In this document: in pieces, positions 17,051 to 24,700 of the stretch | Position numbering within the stretch: the stretch's first letter is position 1 | How the letters are laid out: each line of letters starts with the position of its first letter | Assembly (NCBI RefSeq): GCF_014648095.1 | Contig: NZ_BMQL01000039.1 | Coordinates: forward strand, 1 to 42,739 | Length of the DNA: 42,739 nt | From: Deinococcus ruber | GTDB taxonomy: Bacteria > Deinococcota > Deinococci > Deinococcales > Deinococcaceae | Direction of reading: 5' to 3' | Position numbers and translations under genes: made by a program | Notes under the pieces: generated by a model | Databases searched by the model: none | Told to the model about the DNA's origin: nothing | Seen by the model: the letters and a program-made list of their open reading frames with translations, nothing else

Positions 17051-18844
17051 GTGCGTTCGCAATCATCTCAGTCCGGGCAGCGGCCCACCTACGACAAAAC
17101 CCCCACCATCCACGTGAATGACCACCAGGCGTGGCAAGGTTGGCCCCGGCTGTTCGCTCGGCTGCGGGCCGAGGCCGAGCAGCGTCGCGCTGCGCCTACC
17201 CTCGTCATCGACACGTATCCCGGCACCGACCTGACAGAGCTGCACCGGGCCGCCGCCGAGTCGCTGCCGGGCTACGATCTCGTGAACGCCGAAGACGCCG
17301 CACTGAGCAGCGGTGAGCTGGAACACGTCCTGGAGCGCTTTCTGACGCCTGACCGGGTGTTCGGTGTGATGTCGCCGCACACCCTGCACGAACTGTACGA
17401 CCCCGCGAAACTGGCGGCGCTGCGAACGCGGGTGGCCGACGCTGCCCGGCCCACGCTGGTGTACGGCTGGGGCGCGGCGCTGGTCGTCGACGCGCCCACC
17501 CTGCTGGTGGTGGCCGATCTGGCCCGCTGGGAACTTCAGCTGCGGATGCGGCGGGGCATGCCCAACTGGCACGCCGCCAACCCGCACGAAGACATTCTGC
17601 GGAAGTACAAACGCGGCTACTTCGTCGAGTGGCGGGTGGCCGACCGGCATAAGCAATCGCTGTTTGGCCACATGCAGTTTTATCTGGAGACCAACTCGCC
17701 GCAGGCACCCGTCCTGATTGAGCGCGGAGCCTTCGAGGCCAGTCTGAATGAGGCGGTGTCACGCCCCTTCCGGTTGGTGCCGTTCTTCGATCCCGGCGTG
17801 TGGGGCGGACAGTGGATGAAGGACGTGTGCGACCTCGATCCCGCGCAGCCCAACTATGCGTGGGCCTTCGACGGCGTACCGGAAGAAAACAGTCTGCTGT
17901 TCCGCTATGGTTCCGCAGACGCGCAGATCACGCTGGAAATGCCCGCCATGAACCTGACGCTGCTGCGCCCCGCCGAACTGCTGGGACACCGGACGTATGC
18001 GCGGTTCGGAGCAGAGTTTCCCATCCGCTTCGATCTGCTCGACACCGTGCAGGGCGGAAACCTTTCGCTTCAGGTTCACCCGCTCACCACCTACATCCAG
18101 CAGAACTTCGGAATGGCGTATACCCAGGACGAGAGCTATTACCTGCTCGACGCAGAAGAAGACGCGGTGGTGTATCTGGGCCTGAAATCCGGCATTGACC
18201 GCGACGAGATGCTCAGCGAACTGGCCGCTTCACAGCAGTCGGGGCAGTTCGATGCCGCCCGCTACGTCAATGCCTTTCCTGCCCGCAAACACGATCACTT
18301 TCCGATTCCTGCCGGAACGATCCACTGTTCCGGGCGCAACGCGATGGTGCTGGAAATCTCGGCCACTCCGTACATCTTCACCTTCAAGCTCTGGGACTGG
18401 GGACGGCTGGGACTGGATGGTCTGCCGCGTCCGGTGCATCTGGAGCATGGCCGGGCCAACATTGTCTGGGAGCGCGATACCGATTGGGTGAAACGTCACC
18501 TGCTGCATCTGGTCGAGCCGCTCGGCAGTGGCGAGGGCTGGCGCGAAGAGCGTACCGGCCTGAACGAGCTGGAATTCATCGAGACGCGGCGGCACTGGTT
18601 CACCGCGCCGGTACCACATCACACGCACGGCACGCTGAACATGCTGAATCTGGTCGAGGGTGAGGCAGCTGTCATCGAGAGTCCGGCACACGCGTTCGAG
18701 CCGTTGACCGTGCATTACGCCGAAACCTTTATCGTGCCCGCCGCGGTGGGGGCGTACACCATCCGGCCTGTGCGGGCGGGCGAACACCTTGCCACGCTCA
18801 AGGCCTCTGTGCGCGGCAGCCAGGAAGAAACCCGGCCCGGCTGA
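17051..18844 (+). CDS. Class I mannose-6-phosphate isomerase with N-terminal kinase-like domain
   Basis: A 597-residue protein about twice the length of a small bacterial ManA. Residues 245-590 carry the isomerase: VWGGQWMKDV, LSLQVHPLTTYIQ (metal His at QVHP 341-344), ESYYLLD (361-367) and PAGTIHCSG (420-428). Residues 48-215 form a second domain with VIDTYPGTDLTELH, DAPTLLVVADLARWELQLRM and RKYKRGYFVEWRVADR. It resembles nucleoside-kinase-like folds but has no Walker A lysine, so it may be a non-catalytic sensor; this is inference. The GTG start is supported by AGGAGG at 17038-17043. The reaction is mannose-6-P to fructose-6-P, the last step of this locus. It lies 63 bases after the ROK repressor and is likely co-transcribed. 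Confidence 0.85.
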   Translation: MRSQSSQSGQRPTYDKTPTIHVNDHQAWQGWPRLFARLRAEAEQRRAAPTLVIDTYPGTDLTELHRAAAESLPGYDLVNAEDAALSSGELEHVLERFLTPDRVFGVMSPHTLHELYDPAKLAALRTRVADAARPTLVYGWGAALVVDAPTLLVVADLARWELQLRMRRGMPNWHAANPHEDILRKYKRGYFVEWRVADRHKQSLFGHMQFYLETNSPQAPVLIERGAFEASLNEAVSRPFRLVPFFDPGVWGGQWMKDVCDLDPAQPNYAWAFDGVPEENSLLFRYGSADAQITLEMPAMNLTLLRPAELLGHRTYARFGAEFPIRFDLLDTVQGGNLSLQVHPLTTYIQQNFGMAYTQDESYYLLDAEEDAVVYLGLKSGIDRDEMLSELAASQQSGQFDAARYVNAFPARKHDHFPIPAGTIHCSGRNAMVLEISATPYIFTFKLWDWGRLGLDGLPRPVHLEHGRANIVWERDTDWVKRHLLHLVEPLGSGEGWREERTGLNELEFIETRRHWFTAPVPHHTHGTLNMLNLVEGEAAVIESPAHAFEPLTVHYAETFIVPAAVGAYTIRPVRAGEHLATLKASVRGSQEETRPG

Positions 18845-18913
18845 CTCTGACCGGCCTCCGCTGCCACCTGTGTATTTGCGTATCTGCCGGGGCAGCGCCC
18901 GCCTTCGTTCAGC

Positions 18914-19960
18914 TCACGCGGGCTGAAGCAGGGTACGTTCATCCCCGATCAGACGGTCTCGGCCATGATCCTTTGCCAGATACAGCCGCCGATCTGCCAG
19001 GACCAGCACGTCTCTCACCGAGGACGCTTCGGCCAGCGACGCCATTCCTGCACTCATCGTGATGGCGGGGAAGCCGGGCAGCGACATGCGGCGAACCGCC
19101 GTCAGCAGCGCTTCTGCCGACGCGTGAGCGTGTGCGGGCGATGTCGCGCTCAGCGCCACCAGAAACTCCTCGCCGCCCCAGCGTGCCAGTGCATCAGTCT
19201 TCGTCAGCTGCTGCGACAGGCACTGCGCCACCGCCACCAGCACTTCGTCTCCACGGTGATGGCCCATTTCATCGTTGATGCGTTTGAAATGATCCAGATC
19301 CAGCATCACCAGCGTCACCTGCTCGGGTGCTGTGTGGGCGGAGGCCGCGAGTTCCTGAAGGTGCGCCAGCATCGAGCGCCGATTCAGCACCCCGGTGAGC
19401 GGGTCGGTGAAGGCCATCTTCGCCAGCACCTCGCTGCGAACCCGCTCTGTCTGTACCGAACGTCCGTGGACACTCAGATACCACAGCTGCGTGGTCACCA
19501 CACCGACCGCCAGCAGCGTCGGCACGTCGGGAGCGCCCAGCTGCGGCAGCCACAGCAGCGCGTATCCTGCCGCTGCCAGGAACGTCGCCACCCGCACCGG
19601 CAGCCACATGAACGCCGACAGCGCCATGACGAGCGAACCGACGATCACCGTGACCGCCTTCACCTCTCCCAGCGCGACCAGCCAGAGAGAGGTCAGCAGC
19701 CACGTGTACCCCAGCGCGAACAGCGTCCATCTGTACAGCGGAAGAGGCGTCAGGGAAGACTGTGTCAGGAGCGCCACGACGGTGGTGACGACGGCACCGA
19801 TGAGGGCCTGAAGATATAAACCCGGCTGATGATGCACCAGCGCGTCCTGAGCCATAAATGTCTGAAGCGACGCGACGCCCATGCCGAATACGAAATACAG
19901 ATGGCGCAGATGCAGTTCTTTGCTGTCTGCACGAGAACGACTCTCTACCTCTGACGGCAT
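18914..19960 (-). CDS. Membrane-bound diguanylate cyclase
   Basis: A 348-residue protein. Five to six hydrophobic helices fill residues 20-165, then a GGDEF domain from about 175 makes c-di-GMP from two GTP. Landmarks are FTDPLTGVLNRRSM, LDLDHFKRINDEMGHHRGD and RWGGEEF (GGEEF 262-266). The product-inhibition I-site RxxD expected five residues earlier reads TKTD, so allosteric feedback is probably lost. No sensory domain other than the membrane part is present. The ATG at 19960 has no obvious Shine-Dalgarno. It is convergent with the isomerase gene, 69 bases apart. Confidence 0.9.
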   Translation of the reverse strand: MPSEVESRSRADSKELHLRHLYFVFGMGVASLQTFMAQDALVHHQPGLYLQALIGAVVTTVVALLTQSSLTPLPLYRWTLFALGYTWLLTSLWLVALGEVKAVTVIVGSLVMALSAFMWLPVRVATFLAAAGYALLWLPQLGAPDVPTLLAVGVVTTQLWYLSVHGRSVQTERVRSEVLAKMAFTDPLTGVLNRRSMLAHLQELAASAHTAPEQVTLVMLDLDHFKRINDEMGHHRGDEVLVAVAQCLSQQLTKTDALARWGGEEFLVALSATSPAHAHASAEALLTAVRRMSLPGFPAITMSAGMASLAEASSVRDVLVLADRRLYLAKDHGRDRLIGDERTLLQPA

Positions 19961-20136
19961 ACCGGTACGTTAGCCGAACGACCCTCTCTCAACACTTACA
20001 CGTGCTGCTCTTCATGTTTTGCTGGTCGCACAGCGCCCTGAACAGTTCCGGGCAGCAGAAAACAACTGTCATCGGCGGCGCAGTTGGGGCTAACGGGGCT
20101 GCCGCCGGAGTCAGGAGGCGGGCTTCATGAAGACGC

Positions 20137-21087
20137 TCAGGGCTGTCCGAGTCCCCGGCGCAGGGCGGCGATCATATCCCGGTCAAAGCTCTGCGTCACA
20201 GACGCCGATTTGAACCGGTTGAAGCCGTGATACGCGCCCGGATACACGTGCAGCTCGGTCGGAACGCCTGCCCGCATCAGACGGCGGGCGTATTCGAGGT
20301 CTTCCTCCAGAAACAGGTCGAGGGTGCCGACATTGATGTACGTCGGGGGAAGGCCCGCCAGATGTTCGGCGCGGGCGGCAGCGGCGTAGGGCGACACCGC
20401 GTCGAGGCCGGGTTCATGCCCCAGCAGCGACTGCCAGCCGAACTGGTTGGACTCGCGTGTCCACACGAACTCTCCGACGTGTGGATGAGGGTCGGGATGC
20501 GTGACCGTGCGGTCGTCCAGCATCGGATAGATTAACAGCTGGAAGGCCAGCGGCACCTCTCCACGGTCGCGTGCCAGCAGCCCCAGCCCGGCGGCCAGTC
20601 CTCCACCGGCACTGGCTCCGCCGATGGCGATCCGGCCCGCATCCAGGCCCAGTTCTTCCGCGTGTGCGTGCATCCAGGTCAGGGCCGCGTAGCAGTCCTC
20701 GACGGGGCCGGGGAACGGTGTTTCCGGAGCCAGCCGGTAGTCGACCGAGACCGCCATGCAGCCGACCTTCGACACGAAGTCTCTGACCAGCAGGTCATCG
20801 GCGTCGGCGCTTCCGAGCACGTATCCACCGCCGTGAATCCACAGCAGCCCCGGCAGGGGCGTCGAGGCCTCGGCGGGGTGATACACCAGCACGCGCACCT
20901 CGGGGGCACCGGTCGGCCCCGCAATTCGCCGGTCTTCCACCACCACGTCTGTGCCGAGCAGGTCGTCAGGTGAAGCGGGCAGCACGCCCTGACGGATCAG
21001 CGGAAGGGTCTCGGCACTCACGGTGAACGCAGGGAACTCGTCGAGGAAAGCGTCGAGTTCCGGGTGAACCAGGGATCTTGTCGTCAT
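20137..21087 (-). CDS. Alpha/beta hydrolase, HSL-type esterase
   Basis: A 316-residue cytosolic esterase/lipase-like enzyme of the hormone-sensitive-lipase family. The oxyanion motif HGGGYVLGS, the nucleophile elbow GGASAGGGLA (Ser in GASAG, variant of GDSAG), an Asp in NVGTLDLFLEED and His in YPGAYHGFNRF make up the triad. AAGGAGC at 21094-21100 supports the ATG at 21087. It points away from the NAD(P)-binding gene at 21408. The natural substrate is unknown. Confidence 0.88.
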   Translation of the reverse strand: MTTRSLVHPELDAFLDEFPAFTVSAETLPLIRQGVLPASPDDLLGTDVVVEDRRIAGPTGAPEVRVLVYHPAEASTPLPGLLWIHGGGYVLGSADADDLLVRDFVSKVGCMAVSVDYRLAPETPFPGPVEDCYAALTWMHAHAEELGLDAGRIAIGGASAGGGLAAGLGLLARDRGEVPLAFQLLIYPMLDDRTVTHPDPHPHVGEFVWTRESNQFGWQSLLGHEPGLDAVSPYAAAARAEHLAGLPPTYINVGTLDLFLEEDLEYARRLMRAGVPTELHVYPGAYHGFNRFKSASVTQSFDRDMIAALRRGLGQP

Positions 21088-21301
21088 GGCATGCTCCTTA
21101 AAACGCAGACAGAAAGAGGGCGAACGCCTGTGGAACACCACCGCTGTTGGCAGGCGCCTACCGGACCGAGCAGGACACGAACAGAACCACCCTTCTTCGG
21201 GTTGCCAATACGGGGAGACCGGACCGCATCAGCTTAGAGAAAAGTCAGCCGTGCGAGAAGGACCCGGATTCCAGATGGATAGAGGGAAGCGCGTTCATCC
21301 G

Positions 21302-21400
21302 GTGATGGGATTTTAGTCCCGTTACTTTGCTATAGTGATGGGGTGGTTGTCCCATCACTTTGCTTCAACGGTGGGATGGTGGTTCCACGACGTTCCAGGA
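21302..21400 (+). repeat. Three tandem 33-bp repeats, each with a 9-6-9 palindrome
   Basis: Copies start at 21302, 21335 and 21368, exactly 33 bases apart. Copies 1 and 2 match at 25 of 33 bases, copies 2 and 3 at about 20. Each contains two 9-base arms six bases apart: GTGATGGGA/TCCCGTTAC, GTGATGGGG/TCCCATCAC and ACGGTGGGA/TTCCACGAC. The last copy ends at the ribosome site of the gene at 21408. The 33-bp period is close to three helical turns, so the palindromes face the same side of the DNA. This strongly resembles a cooperative operator array. Confidence 0.75.
21331..21336 (+). promoter_or_regulatory. -10 box within the operator repeats
   Basis: TATAGT ends copy 1 of the 33-bp repeats and enters copy 2, 72 bases before the ATG at 21408. 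The -35 is weak. A protein bound to either neighbouring palindrome would cover the promoter. Confidence 0.4.
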
Positions 21401-21407
21401 GACACTT

Positions 21408-22289
21408 ATGCGTATTTTCGTTACTGGCGGTACCGGCACCATCGGCACGCCCGTCATCGCTGAACTGCTGTCCAGCGGCCACACGGTCCTCGCCCTGGCC
21501 CGCTCGGACGCCTCGGCGCAGGCCATCAAGCACGCCGGGGCCGAGGTGCTGCGAGGCGACCTGTCCGACCTCGACGTTCTGCGGGTAGGCGCGGCGCAGG
21601 CCGACGGCGTGATCAGCCTCGCGTTTGGCCGCGACTACAGCACCGCAGAAGCGCTCACACGGGGCATTGCACAGGAAAGCGCCGCGCTCGCCACCCTCGG
21701 AGCAGCGCTCGTCGGGTCAGACCGGCCCCTGGTGGCGGCTTCAGGAACTCCCTGGATTCCCGGACGAGCGTCCACCGAAACAGACCCTCTGCCAACCGGC
21801 GGCCCCGTCGGTGCCCGGTCACAGTCGATTGCCGCCCTGTTCGAGTTGGCGGAACGCGGCGTGCGGAGTGCGTCGGTCCGTCTGCCGCGCACAGTTCACA
21901 ACGAGGGCAGAGGCGGCTTTGCCGGACTGCTGGTCGATGCTTCGCGCCGTCTGGGGGTGGCCGGGTATCCGGGTGATGGCCGCCAGCGCTGGCCTGCGGT
22001 GCACGCGCTCGATGTGGCGGTGCTGTTCCGGCTGGTGCTCGAATCGGCTCCGGCTGGCACGTCCTGGCACGCGGTCGCGGACGAGGGCGACGCGGTGAAA
22101 GACATCGCGTCGGTCGTCGGTCGGCGTCTGGGCCTGCCGGTCGAGCAGGTGCCGGATGACACGTTCGGCCCCTTCGGTCCGATCTTTGCCATGGATCAGC
22201 CCGCCTCCAGTGCCCACACCCGCGAAATCCTCGGCTGGCAGCCCACGCACCCCAGCCTGCTGGAAGATCTGGAACACATTCACCCCTGA
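21408..22289 (+). CDS. NAD(P)-binding Rossmann protein, atypical SDR
   Basis: A 293-residue extended/atypical SDR. MRIFVTGGTGTIGTPVIAEL carries the GGxGxxG nucleotide site, LALARSD the end of strand 2 and GDLSDLDVL the third strand. The Tyr-Lys pair of classical SDRs is not evident; such proteins are often annotated as NAD-dependent epimerase/dehydratase family. AGGAGA at 21397-21402 precedes the ATG. The three operator-like repeats directly upstream suggest tight control. The gene is convergent with a TetR gene 27 bases downstream. The substrate is unknown. Confidence 0.85.
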   Translation: MRIFVTGGTGTIGTPVIAELLSSGHTVLALARSDASAQAIKHAGAEVLRGDLSDLDVLRVGAAQADGVISLAFGRDYSTAEALTRGIAQESAALATLGAALVGSDRPLVAASGTPWIPGRASTETDPLPTGGPVGARSQSIAALFELAERGVRSASVRLPRTVHNEGRGGFAGLLVDASRRLGVAGYPGDGRQRWPAVHALDVAVLFRLVLESAPAGTSWHAVADEGDAVKDIASVVGRRLGLPVEQVPDDTFGPFGPIFAMDQPASSAHTREILGWQPTHPSLLEDLEHIHP

Positions 22290-22316
22290 GTGGCCGCACC
22301 GAACAGGACACCGTTC

Positions 22317-22925
22317 TCAGGAGGTCGGTGCTTTGATCTGCGGGCGAAGGTCCAGCGACAGCGTCGCCAGCCGCAGGTCTTCGAGGGCGGCCAGCGCGTG
22401 CGGTGTCAGTCCCTCGTCGTCTGAACGGTCTCCTTCAGACCACTGGGCGTAGCCACGCTTGAACGCGAGCACGCCCATCTCTCCGGCGAGGTGCGCGGTC
22501 GGCTCTGGAACGCCGCGAGCGACCAGAGCAGCGATCATCGCGGCGGCCAGCCCGATACTTTTCAGCGCGTCGCGCTCCTGAAGTTCGGTGCTGGCCGCCA
22601 CGGCTGCCTTGAGGCGGGGGCCGAGCTGGCGGTTGACCGGCCCCATGGCGCTGGACGCACGTTCGAGACCAGCCGCCACCGCATCGAGCGCGCTGGCGTC
22701 TGCGGGAGCCTCGGCAATTCCGTCGGCCAGCAGCCTGCTGAGGGTTTCCTGCCCGGCCACCAGCAGTTCGCGCTTATCGGGAAAATGCCGGAAGAAGGTG
22801 CTTTTGGTCACGCCAGCACGCTCGGCGATCTGCGCCACCGTTGTGGCGTCATAGCCCTGTTCGGTGAACAGATCGACGGCTGCGATAATCAGTCGTTCAG
22901 TTGCCCCGGGCTGCCATCGGGCCAT
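22317..22925 (-). CDS. TetR/AcrR family regulator
   Basis: A 202-residue repressor. The N-terminal helix-turn-helix reads IIAAVDLFTEQGYDATTVAQ, IAERAGVTKSTFFRHFPDKR, typical of TetR. The rest is a helical ligand/dimer domain of unknown specificity. TATACT at 22932-22937 (minus strand) lies six bases before the ATG, suggesting a leaderless transcript. It could control itself, the esterase upstream or the neighbouring NAD(P)-binding gene. Confidence 0.9.
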   Translation of the reverse strand: MARWQPGATERLIIAAVDLFTEQGYDATTVAQIAERAGVTKSTFFRHFPDKRELLVAGQETLSRLLADGIAEAPADASALDAVAAGLERASSAMGPVNRQLGPRLKAAVAASTELQERDALKSIGLAAAMIAALVARGVPEPTAHLAGEMGVLAFKRGYAQWSEGDRSDDEGLTPHALAALEDLRLATLSLDLRPQIKAPTS

Positions 22926-22931
22926 GCGGGC

Positions 22932-22954
22932 AGTATAGAGCCTTTCCGGAAGGC
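22932..22954 (-). promoter_or_regulatory. Leaderless promoter and palindrome of the tetR gene
   Basis: On the minus strand TATACT (22937-22932) is six bases from the start codon. Just upstream, where a repressor would sit between -35 and -10, is the near-palindrome CCTTCCGGAAAGG (22953-22941). This is a plausible autoregulatory operator. It does not resemble the 33-bp repeats at 21302. Confidence 0.45.
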
Positions 22955-22967
22955 CAGGGGTCTGCCG

Positions 22968-24569
22968 CTACTGGAGATCGAGCGGCAGCCAGTACTCGCA
23001 CTGATGCGCCTTGGCGAAGAGCACACTCTGCTGGACGCCGCCAGGCGTAAATTCCTGCACGTTGCCTGTTTCGGTGCTGAAGGGCATCCAGGCCGTGCTG
23101 GAGGCGTTCGGATTTCCTGTTTTGACGAAGGCCATCCACGCGCCGCTGAAAGCGTCTGAGAGCTTCTGCTGCGTGGGTGTGAACTGCGCCGGGTCGGCCA
23201 GTCCGGCGACCGGGGCCTGAAACGCGTAGGCCAGCGAACTGGAGTGGTGCGATCCCAGGCCCGGCAGGTCGCTGGGGCTTTTGAGGAGCGTAGCGGCCTG
23301 CGGATCGTTGAACTCGAAGGCGTACACCGGGACGTACCGGGACAGCGCCTGATCGACGCGCAGGGCGGGGCAGCTGAACACCGCGTCGGTAAACAAGGTG
23401 GCAAACGCCAGTGCCGGAGTGCCGTAGCGGCGATACGGGTAGCGGGCCAGGGCGCTGGCGGTGTTCACGAGGCCAGCGGTCAGCCCGGTGCCGCCCCAGT
23501 ACAGCACCGGGCTGATCGGCTTGCCGTCAGGCGAGGCCACCTGAATGAACAGCCGCCCCTCGTCGTGGGTGGTTCCGTTCAAGACGGGCACGCGGTTGAA
23601 CTGTCCACTCTGAAAGGCGTCGCGCAACTGGAACGGCAGGGCGGCGCTGGCATACACCGGCGACCATACCTGTGCGCTGGCAGGCCGCAGCCCCGGTACC
23701 TTGGCGGCCAGAAGTTTCTGCGGGTCGAGCGAGCGCAGGCACGCCAGATCGGTGGCCTGACAGCCCAGGTTCGAGGCGTAGCGGGTATTTCGGGCTTCGG
23801 CCTGGGCCAGCGTGACCGCGTTGCCCGGACTGGTACACAGCCCGCTCTGGATGATCGCGCCCCGGAACAGGCCCGCCGACTGCGGCGAGGCGAGGTGGGC
23901 ACACACGCTCATGCCGCCCGCCGATTCTCCCACCACCGTGACCTTGGTCGGGTCGCCCCCGAAGGCCGCAATGTTGGCCTGCACCCACCTCAGGGCCGCC
24001 TGCTGGTCTTGCAGGCCATAGTTCCCCGACTGTCCGGCGGCCTCGGCACTCAGTGCGGGCAGCGAAAGCCAGCCCAGTGCCCCCAGCCGGTAATTCAGCG
24101 TTACCACGATGACGTTGTTCTTGCGGGCCAGCTCTGCGCCGCTGTAGCCCGCGCTGGACCCGGCGACAAACGAGCCGCCGTGAATCCACGCCATCACCGG
24201 CAGGCGGCTCTGCGGCGTGGCCCCCACCGGGGTGTACACGTTCAGCGTCAGGCAGTCTTCCTGGCCCTTGACGGTGCCGGGCGTCTCGCCGGGAAGGGCA
24301 AACAGCGCAATCACCGTCTGAGGACACACGTTTCCGAAGTGAGTGGCGTCGCGGGGAGCCGTCCAGGGCGCGGCGGGTTGGGGTGATCTCCATCTCAGGT
24401 TGCCGACCGGCGGGGCCGCATACGGAATCCCCAGGAAGCTGCGGGTGTCTGTCTGCTGGCCCACGACCGGGCCATGGTCGGTCTCGATGGTCACGGGCGT
24501 CTGCGCTGCCGCCACACTCCCGAGCAGCAGCGACAGGAAAACGGACTGAAGGACCGGGGATACGCGCAT
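22968..24569 (-). CDS. Secreted type-B carboxylesterase
   Basis: A 533-residue carboxylesterase with signal peptide MRVSPVLQSVFLSLLLGSVA and likely cleavage after AAA/Q near residue 22. Family motifs: FLGIPYAAPPVGNLRW, EDCLTLNVYTP (EDCLxLNV), WIHGGSF (oxyanion), GESAGGMSV with Ser 216, a Glu in THDEGRLF and His in LGSHHSSSLAYAF. Cys pairs typical of the family are present. The start at 24569 follows GGAGG; an earlier ATG at 24620 would bury the signal peptide. The enzyme should act on esters outside the cytoplasm. It lies 42 bases upstream of the tetR gene, on the same strand. Confidence 0.92.
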   Translation of the reverse strand: MRVSPVLQSVFLSLLLGSVAAAQTPVTIETDHGPVVGQQTDTRSFLGIPYAAPPVGNLRWRSPQPAAPWTAPRDATHFGNVCPQTVIALFALPGETPGTVKGQEDCLTLNVYTPVGATPQSRLPVMAWIHGGSFVAGSSAGYSGAELARKNNVIVVTLNYRLGALGWLSLPALSAEAAGQSGNYGLQDQQAALRWVQANIAAFGGDPTKVTVVGESAGGMSVCAHLASPQSAGLFRGAIIQSGLCTSPGNAVTLAQAEARNTRYASNLGCQATDLACLRSLDPQKLLAAKVPGLRPASAQVWSPVYASAALPFQLRDAFQSGQFNRVPVLNGTTHDEGRLFIQVASPDGKPISPVLYWGGTGLTAGLVNTASALARYPYRRYGTPALAFATLFTDAVFSCPALRVDQALSRYVPVYAFEFNDPQAATLLKSPSDLPGLGSHHSSSLAYAFQAPVAGLADPAQFTPTQQKLSDAFSGAWMAFVKTGNPNASSTAWMPFSTETGNVQEFTPGGVQQSVLFAKAHQCEYWLPLDLQ

Positions 24570-24700
24570 GGGGAACCTCCGCCCTTCCAGTGTGACGCAT
24601 CTGACCGGGCTGGACTGCACGAACCACCTCGGTCAGCGGTCTGAACGGGGGCACAGAGCACGCTGCATGACGGTCTGGCGGCAGGAAAACGGGCCGGGTG

